A DNA stretch of 5,011 nucleotides from Actinomycetota bacterium (GTDB lineage Bacteria; Actinomycetota; Actinomycetes; S36-B12). Below the pieces are notes generated by a model. That model was not told where the DNA came from and made no database searches. It saw only the letters and a program-made list of their open reading frames with translations. The DNA is taken from the NCBI GenBank assembly GCA_009702725.1, contig WLHM01000127.1, positions 1-5,011 of the forward strand, written 5' to 3'. Both the position numbers and the translations under genes were made by a program. Positions 1 to 5,011 of this stretch are shown here, piece by piece (the first letter of the stretch is position 1; each line of letters starts with the position of its first letter).

Positions 1-2
1 CG

Positions 3-1109
3 CTACTCCCCAAGATGGTCGAGTCAGTGCACCTTCTGGTCAGCACCGAATCACCCACTAGCGATCTCGCCGCCTGCGCTCATATTGCCGAGGTGGCCGC
101 GAAATTAACTAGCGAGTGGTTGGGAAGCCCGGCCCGCGTCGAAGAACACGACGGCTGCCCGGTCGTGCGCTGGGGCCCACAGCACCCTGAAATCCTGCTG
201 CTCGGCCACCTTGACACCGTATGGCCGGTTGGCACCTTGAGCCGCCTACCGTCTCAGCTCATCGATGATCAGCTGACCGGTCCAGGCGTTTTCGATATGA
301 AGGCTGGCATCGTGCAGGCCTTGGCTGCAGTGTCGCTACTTATTGATAAGGGTGCCAACGTCGGAGCGGTTGGGATTTTGCTGACAAGTGACGAAGAGAC
401 CGGCTCGCGTGCTTCACGCAAAGTGATTGCCAGCGCCCTCACCAGCGCTACCGCGGTTCTGGTTTTCGAACCTTCTGCTGGCGGTGCGCTAAAGACTGAA
501 CGCAAGGGCACTTCTTGGTACCGCATCAAGTTCCACGGGCGAGCAGCCCACGCCGGCCTTGACCCTGAGCGCGGGGTGAATGCCACCGTTGAAGCGGCTG
601 CGTTCGTCATGGCAACCCAATCTTGGGGTAATCAAGATGCCGGAACCACCGTTACACCAACCTTGCTGAACTCAGGCACCACGGCAAATACCGTCCCTTT
701 TTTGGCAGAGTTGACTCTTGACGTTCGCGCCTGGTCTGCGGGCGAGCAACAGCGTGTTGACTCATGTGTTCGCACCTGGCAAGGCACCCACCCCGAAGCA
801 CGCATCGAGATCGATGGGGGTATTGACCGTCCGCCACTTGAATTGTCAGCATCTGCCGATCTCTTCGCCATCGCTCAACAAGTCGCGCAGCAACTTGGTT
901 TATCCGAATTGCGATCCTGCGCGGTCGGTGGTGCCAGCGACGGTAATCTCACCGCGGCCGCCGGCATACCTACCCTCGATGGGCTTGGCGCGGTTGGCGA
1001 TGGCGCGCACGCTGACCACGAATGGGCTTCATTTTCAGCAATGGCCGAACGGGCCGCACTCACCGCCGGCATCATCTTGGCGGCACTCAACGGAGAGATA
1101 AATGACTGA
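3..1109 (+). CDS. M20-family zinc metallopeptidase, carboxypeptidase G2-like (5' end outside window)
   Basis: Probably a cytoplasmic two-zinc hydrolase that removes a C-terminal amino acid (often glutamate) or deacylates N-acyl amino acids. Its exact substrate cannot be read from sequence. Numbering from the ATG at 15, the family motifs appear in order: GHLDTVW with ligand H65 and D67; GVFDMKAG with bridging ligand D94; SDEETGS with general base E127 and ligand E128; FEPSAGG with E152; and GAHADHEW with final ligand H332. The lid/dimerisation domain (about 165-275) carries GRAAHAG with H179, the histidine that completes the active site across the dimer in this family. The frame is open to the window edge and reads LLPK before the ATG at 15. 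That ATG falls inside the usual N-terminal helix (LLPKMVESVHLLVSTESP) and has no Shine-Dalgarno before it, so I infer the true start lies upstream. All catalytic residues are present. The gene overlaps the next by 8 bases. Family confidence is high; substrate is unknown. Confidence 0.9.
   Translation, partial: LLPKMVESVHLLVSTESPTSDLAACAHIAEVAAKLTSEWLGSPARVEEHDGCPVVRWGPQHPEILLLGHLDTVWPVGTLSRLPSQLIDDQLTGPGVFDMKAGIVQALAAVSLLIDKGANVGAVGILLTSDEETGSRASRKVIASALTSATAVLVFEPSAGGALKTERKGTSWYRIKFHGRAAHAGLDPERGVNATVEAAAFVMATQSWGNQDAGTTVTPTLLNSGTTANTVPFLAELTLDVRAWSAGEQQRVDSCVRTWQGTHPEARIEIDGGIDRPPLELSASADLFAIAQQVAQQLGLSELRSCAVGGASDGNLTAAAGIPTLDGLGAVGDGAHADHEWASFSAMAERAALTAGIILAALNGEIND
1092..1096 (+). promoter_or_regulatory. 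Ribosome binding site for the XPB-like helicase
   Basis: GGAGA lies 5 bases before the ATG at 1102, inside the last codons of the M20 peptidase gene. It supports the 1102 start. With the 8-base overlap it suggests that translation of the helicase is coupled to that of the peptidase. Confidence 0.7.
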
Positions 1110-2760
1110 CGGTCCACTGATTGTGCAAAGTGACAAAACCCTGCTCCTTGAAGTTGATAGTCCACTGGGGGCCGAATGCCGGCGTGCCATCGCACCATTC
1201 GCCGAGCCTGAGCGCGCACCCGAACACATTCACACGTACCGCTTAACTCCACTTGGTCTTTGGAATGCCCGCGCGGCCGGGCATGACGCCGAGCAGGTCG
1301 TCGACACCTTGCTCCGCTATTCGAAATATCCAGTGCCGCATGCGCTGCTCGTCGATATCGCCGAGACGATGTCGCGCTATGGCCGGTTGCAGGTCAACAA
1401 CCACCCGGTGCACGGATTAGTGTTGCAGGCACTAGATGAAGCGGTGCTCGAAGAAGTCCTGCGCAGTAAGAAAGTTGCTCCACTACTCGGTGCCCGCGTT
1501 GATCAAACGACGGTAATAGTCCATCCAAGTGAGCGCGGCCACCTAAAGCAGGCACTCATTAAACTCGGATGGCCCGCCGAGGATGTCGCTGGCTACGTGG
1601 ATGGCGAACGCCACGCCATCGGCCTTATTGCTGATGACTGGCAGCCACGCCCATACCAACAAGAGGCCGCGGAAGGCTTCTGGCACGGCGGATCTGGTGT
1701 TGTCGTTCTTCCCTGCGGTGCCGGCACAACGATTGTTGGCGGTTTGGCAATGACACTTGCGCAGGCAACCACACTGATTCTCGTTACCAATACCGTTGCG
1801 GCCCGGCAGTGGCGCGATGAGTTACTCAAGCGCACCACGCTTACCGCTGATGAGATAGGTGAGTATTCAGGCGCTAAGAAGGAAATCCGTCCGGTAACAA
1901 TTGCGACTTACCAGGTGATGACAACCAAACGCCAAGGGATCTACCCGCATCTTGATGTTTTTGATTCGCGCGACTGGGGCCTGATCATCTATGACGAGGT
2001 TCACCTGCTACCCGCTCCTATCTTCCGATTTACCGCCGACATCCAATCGCGTCGTCGCCTTGGGTTAACCGCGACCTTGGTGCGCGAGGACGGCCGCGAG
2101 AGTGACGTTTTTAGCCTCATCGGCCCAAAGCGCTATGACGCACCCTGGAAAGACATTGAGAATCAAGGCTATATCGCACCTGCTGATTGCGTCGAAGTGC
2201 GAGTTACCTTGCCGGACAGTGACCGCATGACATACGCGATGGCCGAGCAAGAAGATAAATATCGCCTAGCGGCTTCAGCTCCCGAAAAGAACCGGCTCGT
2301 TGAAGAAATCATCGCCCATCACCCTGACGATCGAATCCTGGTAATTGGGCAATACCTTGATCAACTCGCCGAACTTGGTGAGCACCTTGACGCACCGATA
2401 ATCACAGGCGCTACGCCCGTTAAAGAGCGTGAACGCCTTTTTGCCGCATTCCGCGAAGGTGAAATTCTACTACTCGTGGTCAGCAAGGTGGCTAACTTCT
2501 CGATTGATCTGCCCGAAGCTGCCGTCGCCATCCAAGTAAGTGGCACATTTGGCTCACGACAAGAAGAGGCTCAGCGCCTCGGCAGAATCCTGCGGCCAAA
2601 GGCCGACGGGCGCACGGCGCACTTCTACTCAATTGTCACGCGCGACACAGTCGATGCCGACTTTGCCCAGCATCGCCAACGTTTTTTGGCTGAGCAAGGC
2701 TACGCATACCGCATCATCGACGCCGACGACATTCACTCGGGTAAGTGGGAAGCCGTATGA
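1102..2760 (+). CDS. XPB/ERCC3-like superfamily 2 DNA helicase with altered Walker A (K to T)
   Basis: A 552-residue bacterial homologue of XPB, a 3'-5' ATP-driven DNA translocase implicated in DNA unwinding and repair. From memory it matches mycobacterial XPB (about 540 residues) almost end to end, including the opening MTDGPLIVQSDKT and the ending near RFLAEQGY. An N-terminal XPB domain covers about 1-175. Helicase domain 1 follows, with RPYQ (183-186), Walker A LPCGAGTT (203-210), DEVH (298-301), TAT (323-325) and the XPB-specific RED motif (328-330). Helicase domain 2 has motif V (SKVANFSIDLPEA, 461-473) and motif VI (QEEAQRLGRILRP, 487-499, with R492 and R495). The oddity is residue 209: the family has lysine (GAGKT), but the codon at 1726-1728 is ACA, threonine. 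Loss of this lysine normally abolishes nucleotide hydrolysis. The reading frame is intact and all other motifs are conserved, so this is either a recent mutation, a sequence error, or an ATPase-dead protein. The start is fixed by homology and a good ribosome binding site. Its last codons overlap the next start (ATGA). Confidence 0.95.
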   Translation: MTDGPLIVQSDKTLLLEVDSPLGAECRRAIAPFAEPERAPEHIHTYRLTPLGLWNARAAGHDAEQVVDTLLRYSKYPVPHALLVDIAETMSRYGRLQVNNHPVHGLVLQALDEAVLEEVLRSKKVAPLLGARVDQTTVIVHPSERGHLKQALIKLGWPAEDVAGYVDGERHAIGLIADDWQPRPYQQEAAEGFWHGGSGVVVLPCGAGTTIVGGLAMTLAQATTLILVTNTVAARQWRDELLKRTTLTADEIGEYSGAKKEIRPVTIATYQVMTTKRQGIYPHLDVFDSRDWGLIIYDEVHLLPAPIFRFTADIQSRRRLGLTATLVREDGRESDVFSLIGPKRYDAPWKDIENQGYIAPADCVEVRVTLPDSDRMTYAMAEQEDKYRLAASAPEKNRLVEEIIAHHPDDRILVIGQYLDQLAELGEHLDAPIITGATPVKERERLFAAFREGEILLLVVSKVANFSIDLPEAAVAIQVSGTFGSRQEEAQRLGRILRPKADGRTAHFYSIVTRDTVDADFAQHRQRFLAEQGYAYRIIDADDIHSGKWEAV

Positions 2761-3115
2761 GCCAGGTCGCACCCTCGCCCGCCGCTCCCGAACTAAGCGA
2801 GAAACTAGCGGCGGCGGTTACCGTGGTGGGCCGATCTTCCCCTCCACGTTCCTTGGTGTCGCCGTCGGATTTCTCGGCTCTTTAGTGTTCCCTGAAATAT
2901 CAGTGAGAGCCATGGCCGCGACTGGCATCGCCGCCACCGTTATGCTGCGCTTACCTTTTACGTCTGCGCGGTTGGCTATGGTGTTGCTCAGTAGCTCAGG
3001 TGCCGCGGTCGCGCCATTTGCCATAATGGGCGCGGTGGTTGGTTTCGGAGTACGGCAAGGCCTCGACAAACGTGACGCCAAAAGAACATCAAAACTAGAG
3101 CTGGAGCGAGTATGA
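2757..3115 (+). pseudogene. ClC-type chloride channel/transporter remnant, internally deleted and frame-broken
   Basis: An ATG at 2757 overlaps the helicase stop as ATGA, the usual sign of an operon gene start, with GGGA 6 bases upstream. Its frame gives MSQVAPSPAAPELSEKLAAA and stops at 2883-2885 after 42 codons. The homologous sequence resumes one frame away, from about 2804 to the TGA at 3113-3115. There GGGYRGGPIFPSTFLGVAVG resembles the third ClC signature (the GxFxP anion-binding loop at the start of helix N). Hydrophobic stretches follow around 2840-2900, 2910-2990 and 2997-3055, and then a basic tail (DKRDAKRTSK). That is about 100 residues of a family usually above 400. The GSGIP and GxEGP signatures and most of the channel are absent, and the downstream frame has no credible start between 2757 and 2884. 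I infer loss of the middle of the gene, with the joint near 2806-2818 in a GCG/GGC-rich run. A functional mini-protein cannot be excluded. Family assignment from motif memory is moderate to good. Confidence 0.62.
3103..3106 (+). promoter_or_regulatory. Ribosome binding site for the first exported protein
   Basis: GGAG lies 5 bases before the ATG at 3112, inside the end of the ClC remnant. It fixes the 3112 start. The start overlaps the remnant's stop as ATGA, so the gene may once have been translationally coupled to an intact channel gene. Confidence 0.65.
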
Positions 3116-3630
3116 AAATCAGTCACCTCACCATCATGGCAACCACGTTAGTTATCGCTGGGGCGGCACTTGCCGCACCCGCCCAGGCAGTAAAACTCGT
3201 ACCGTCTGACACCGCCTGCTCCTACATCTACAAGAACGGAGAGCCCACCACCATGACTTTCGCCTGCCTATCGGTCGCCAAGTCGCCGCTACCGGCTGGC
3301 AAAACAGCAACATTCACCGGCACCTTGAGCTCGAAGGCAATGTCGAATTTGGCCGAATGGACAACCGGCGGCAACACGGTATGTCTTGATCGCTACCCAG
3401 CCAAGGCCAATAACAACAGCAGCATGCCGCGCACCCCACTCACGAAAGCATGCTCACCCGTTAAGAAAAACGGCACCTTCACGATCAACGCAGATTTAAG
3501 TGTCAAGGGCACCTACTACTACGGTCTGAGCATGGGCCCCTGCACCGGTTCTACCGCCCTCTGCGGTAACGGTGATCCTGGCTTGGTTGGCGTCGAGGGC
3601 CCGGACGTCGTGCAATTACAAACTACGTAA
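3112..3630 (+). CDS. Small exported six-cysteine protein, function unknown
   Basis: A 172-residue protein I do not recognise. It has a classic Sec signal peptide: basic start (MK), hydrophobic core over about 6-20, and an APAQA motif giving likely cleavage after A26. There is no cysteine at the cleavage site, so it is probably not a lipoprotein. The mature part has six cysteines (C36, C52, C91, C114, C144, C151), an even number that fits up to three disulfide bonds outside the membrane. The alternating hydrophobic/polar pattern (TATFTGTLSS near 65-74, GTFTINADLSVKGTYYYGL near 121-139) suggests a beta-sandwich, as in many actinobacterial surface domains; this is a guess about fold, not function. 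There is no membrane anchor or sorting signal at the C-terminus, so it may be released or held in the envelope. It is followed after 10 bases by a second exported protein, so the pair is probably co-expressed. Confidence 0.85.
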   Translation: MKISHLTIMATTLVIAGAALAAPAQAVKLVPSDTACSYIYKNGEPTTMTFACLSVAKSPLPAGKTATFTGTLSSKAMSNLAEWTTGGNTVCLDRYPAKANNNSSMPRTPLTKACSPVKKNGTFTINADLSVKGTYYYGLSMGPCTGSTALCGNGDPGLVGVEGPDVVQLQTT

Positions 3631-3631
3631 A

Positions 3632-3636
3632 AGGGG
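3632..3636 (+). promoter_or_regulatory. Ribosome binding site deciding the start of the second exported protein
   Basis: AGGGG in the 10-base gap sits 4 bases before the ATG at 3641. This selects 3641 over the longer open frame beginning at 3572, which would run through the previous gene and bury the signal peptide. It also beats the internal ATG at 3662, which lacks a properly spaced site. Confidence 0.65.
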
Positions 3637-3640
3637 CCGC

Positions 3641-4237
3641 ATGAATTTTCAGGCTTTTAGGATGCGTCACGCCTTTGTCAGTTCGGCAGTCGTTTTTGCC
3701 GCCGGGGCAATATTTTTAGCCCAGCCTGCCGTAGCCGACGACAGCACCAAATTCGCGTCCATGGCGCCAAGAGTGCAATTCACGGTCTATGAACCCAAAT
3801 TCACAGCCGGGTTATCACTGAAGAGCGTGGCAATGGGTTCATTCGACCCTCAGGCCGTCGGCACCACCCCGGGGGTCTGCTCCAAGTACCTCACCGCCAC
3901 CTATCGGACAAAGGCCAAATCATCTCTGGAAATCATCGAGTCAGCCGCATGTGGTGACCCAGGATTCCCGATGCTCGTAGTTGACTCATTTAAGTCAAAG
4001 GGGTCGAAAATTAACATCCTCACTACTTGCCCAAATCCGGCAGCGGTGAGCGACACCGATTGCCAAAGTGGCTCAACGGCCTCCCCTGCCGACCTACTGA
4101 AAAAGTACGGTGAAGTTTGGATCAACCTACCGAGCACCTCGGTCTCACCAACGACTCAGATTCAGCTAAAAACCGAGGGTCTTACCGTTCACCAGATCAA
4201 GAGGATTGTGCGGAGTATCGCGGTTGCTAAGTTTTAG
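3641..4237 (+). CDS. Small exported four-cysteine protein, function unknown
   Basis: A 198-residue exported protein. The N-terminus has basic residues (R7, R9), a hydrophobic core over about 11-27, and AVA at 30-32, giving likely signal cleavage before DDS. The mature part has four cysteines (C80, C104, C130, C141), enough for two disulfides. It opens with VQFTVYEPKF and closes with a segment like GLTVHQIKRIVRSIA (180-194). That layout, a 'Y-P' opening strand and a final helix ending in a serine-hydrophobic pair, loosely recalls exported actinobacterial domains of the DUF4367 type, which sit near the fold of lipoprotein carriers. I base this on pattern memory only and would not name it so without a profile search. 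It is not clearly a paralogue of the preceding six-cysteine protein, although both are exported, cysteine-containing and 10 bases apart. Its stop lies inside the 3' end of the convergent YceI-like gene. The start is set by AGGGG before 3641. Confidence 0.85.
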   Translation: MNFQAFRMRHAFVSSAVVFAAGAIFLAQPAVADDSTKFASMAPRVQFTVYEPKFTAGLSLKSVAMGSFDPQAVGTTPGVCSKYLTATYRTKAKSSLEIIESAACGDPGFPMLVVDSFKSKGSKINILTTCPNPAAVSDTDCQSGSTASPADLLKKYGEVWINLPSTSVSPTTQIQLKTEGLTVHQIKRIVRSIAVAKF

Positions 4238-4715
4238 GTAGCAGGGCCAGTTTCGCGTCGACCTCAAAGCTGAAATCCTCAATGGTGCCCATGCCGGGTA
4301 TTGGTAGATGCACCGTGCCCATGTTCGCACTGCCGACGATCTCGATCTGGCCCATCGGTGCGGTCGCCGATGCAATTGGGGTAATCGTCAAATCGAGTTC
4401 AACTTCGATGCTACCCGCGCGCGCAATACCGGTAACCGACCAGATTTCACCCACCGGGCCTTTACCCGAATACACCAGCTCGTGCGCTTTATTTCGAGTG
4501 ACGATGCTGCGGGCCGCAGACTGCAGCAGGAAGTTCCCGGTCTTGAGTTGATCAAGGGCTAAATTCAAAGTCAAGGTGATCTCATCGGCGGAGACATGAA
4601 GCAGACCACTTGCTACCGGGGCTGAAACATCAACACTTACCAAGCCAATTCGCCCACTACGAAGACGCACATCGGCACCGTCAACGGCATTAATCTGCCA
4701 CTCGCCAACACTCAT
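4227..4715 (-). CDS. YceI-like family protein
   Basis: A 162-residue protein resembling the YceI family, small lipocalin-like beta-barrels that in some members bind polyisoprenoid or amide lipids. Visible features are an N-terminal strand (VGEWQINA), a central stretch with the 'D.L.TGN..L.S.A...' pattern (LDQLKTGNFLLQSAARS, about 55-71), a 'W-x-V-x-G' strand (about 92-96) followed by GSIEVELDLTI, and a conserved-looking tail (GTVHLPIPGMGTIEDF, 133-148). The length is slightly below the usual 170-190. There is no signal peptide, so unlike the periplasmic E. coli protein it would act in the cytoplasm, as many actinobacterial members seem to. Its ATG at 4713-4715 is preceded by AAGG 7 bases upstream. 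It follows the SDR gene by 27 bases on the same strand, suggesting a shared transcript. Its last 11 bases overlap the convergent exported-protein gene. Family call is moderate; any ligand is unknown. Confidence 0.65.
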   Translation of the reverse strand: MSVGEWQINAVDGADVRLRSGRIGLVSVDVSAPVASGLLHVSADEITLTLNLALDQLKTGNFLLQSAARSIVTRNKAHELVYSGKGPVGEIWSVTGIARAGSIEVELDLTITPIASATAPMGQIEIVGSANMGTVHLPIPGMGTIEDFSFEVDAKLALLPKT

Positions 4716-4742
4716 TTGCCAACCTTGCCACGTTGGCCAAAG
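4716..4742 (-). promoter_or_regulatory. Intergenic spacer with possible hairpin over the YceI-like gene's ribosome binding site
   Basis: The 27-base spacer between the SDR stop and the YceI-like start contains a perfect 6-base inverted repeat, GCCAAC at 4718-4723 and GTTGGC at 4732-4737, around an 8-base loop. On the minus-strand transcript the AAGG ribosome binding site (4723-4726) straddles the loop and one stem arm, and the ATG follows the stem after two bases. A ribosome finishing the upstream gene would melt such a hairpin, so it could couple translation of the two genes. The stem is short and could be chance. Confidence 0.3.
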
Positions 4743-5011
4743 TTACTCATCTAAGACTCGATGTACTTTGTGCTGCGCGGCCTGCGCTACCGGCCGCATA
4801 ACAAGGCGATCAATATTTACATGCGCGGGCAGTGAGGTTACCCAAGTGATTGCTGCCGCAACATCGTCAGCGGTTAACGGCTCCTTCACCCCTTCATAAA
4901 CTTTGTCCGCTCGGGCTTGATCACCACCGAAACGCTTTACCGAGAACTCATCAGTGCGCACCATCCCGGGGATGATCTCGGTGACTCGAATTTGGCGCCC
5001 CGAAAGTTCAA
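4743..5011 (-). CDS. Short-chain dehydrogenase/reductase, YdfG-like (C-terminal part; start outside window)
   Basis: This is the last 89 or so residues of an NAD(P)-dependent classical SDR; the start, the Rossmann glycine motif and the catalytic Tyr-x-x-x-Lys lie beyond the right edge. The visible part reads ELSGRQIRVTEIIPGMVRT, the strand-6 and P-G segment that follows the active-site helix, then EFSVKRFGGD, PLTADDVAAAI and LPAHVNIDRLVMRP. From memory this closely parallels the E. coli YdfG tail (VRVTDIEPG, EFSNVRFKGD, LPAHVNIN), the group acting on 3-hydroxy acids such as 3-hydroxypropionate, serine or allo-threonine. I infer the same general role here. The methionine at 4962-4964 is internal (PGM), not a start, because the homology continues upstream without a stop to the window edge. 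The gene ends with TAA at 4743-4745 and is followed by the YceI-like gene, probably in one transcript. Confidence 0.88.
   Translation of the reverse strand, partial: ELSGRQIRVTEIIPGMVRTDEFSVKRFGGDQARADKVYEGVKEPLTADDVAAAITWVTSLPAHVNIDRLVMRPVAQAAQHKVHRVLDE

Noticed and set aside
15..17. ATG at 15 as the start of the M20 peptidase
   Set aside because: The frame is open to the window edge, the residues before it fit the family's N-terminal helix, and no ribosome binding site precedes it. The start is most likely upstream of the window.
875..1252. Long antisense open frames opposite the peptidase and helicase genes
   Set aside because: They overlap strongly supported genes, show no motifs and arise from the codon bias of the real frame.
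2540..2803. Open frame running through the end of the helicase gene into the ClC tail
   Set aside because: Before about 2804 it is an out-of-frame reading of conserved helicase motif VI and the helicase C-terminus. It has no ribosome binding site at its ATG and its composition is Ser/Thr/Arg-rich nonsense, so only the part after 2804 looks like real protein.
2806..2830. Programmed ribosomal frameshift joining the 42-codon frame to the ClC tail
   Set aside because: There is no classic slippery heptamer, and even a successful shift would yield only about 120 residues lacking most of the channel. Deletion explains the data better.
3572..3640. Upstream ATG extending the second exported protein by 23 residues
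   Set aside because: It lies inside the preceding gene, has no ribosome binding site and would place a basic segment before the signal peptide. The ATG at 3641 has AGGGG at proper spacing.
4282..4562. Plus-strand open frames opposite the YceI-like gene
   Set aside because: They are antisense to a gene with family-like pattern and a usable start. They have no ribosome binding site or recognisable protein features.
4962..4964. Methionine codon as the start of a 73-residue minus-strand protein
   Set aside because: It is the Met of the conserved P-G-M segment of an SDR. Homologous sequence continues upstream to the window edge.
1..5011. RNA genes, CRISPR arrays, insertion sequences, toxin-antitoxin or phage genes
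   Set aside because: I saw no tRNA-like cloverleaf, spaced direct repeats, transposase motifs, terminal inverted repeats or defence-type domains. The window is almost entirely ordinary coding sequence.

Overview
The window looks like ordinary chromosomal DNA from an actinobacterium (Actinomycetota) of moderate GC content, a little above half G+C by eye. The best marker is the second gene, a bacterial XPB-type helicase that, from memory, is very close over its whole length to the mycobacterial protein. Gene packing is very tight: almost every junction is an overlap or a gap of a few bases. This fits a compact, possibly streamlined genome such as those of planktonic actinobacteria, but that placement is inference.

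Plus strand, 1-4237: five co-oriented reading units that look like one operon. (1) The body of an M20-family zinc metallopeptidase of the carboxypeptidase G2 type, whose 5' end lies before the window. (2) An XPB/ERCC3-like superfamily 2 helicase, overlapping gene 1 by 8 bases. Every helicase motif is present except that the Walker A lysine is a threonine. (3) A remnant of a ClC-type chloride channel/transporter. A plausible start overlaps the helicase stop, but only the last fifth or so of the protein follows, in another frame. (4) and (5) Two small exported proteins with signal peptides and six and four cysteines, of unknown function, 10 bases apart.

Minus strand, 5011-4227: the C-terminal part of a YdfG-like short-chain dehydrogenase/reductase entering from the right edge, then, 27 bases on, a small YceI-like protein. 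The two probably form a second transcription unit. It converges on the plus-strand operon and the two final genes overlap by 11 bases at their stop codons.

Functionally the plus-strand genes do not form an obvious pathway (peptidase, DNA helicase, broken anion channel, two exported proteins), so the cluster may reflect compaction rather than shared function. The two points that most deserve checking are the K-to-T change in the helicase Walker A motif and the internally deleted ClC gene. I see no RNA gene, CRISPR array, insertion sequence or convincing terminator, no gene-free stretch above 30 bases, and no clear evidence of a new multi-gene system.
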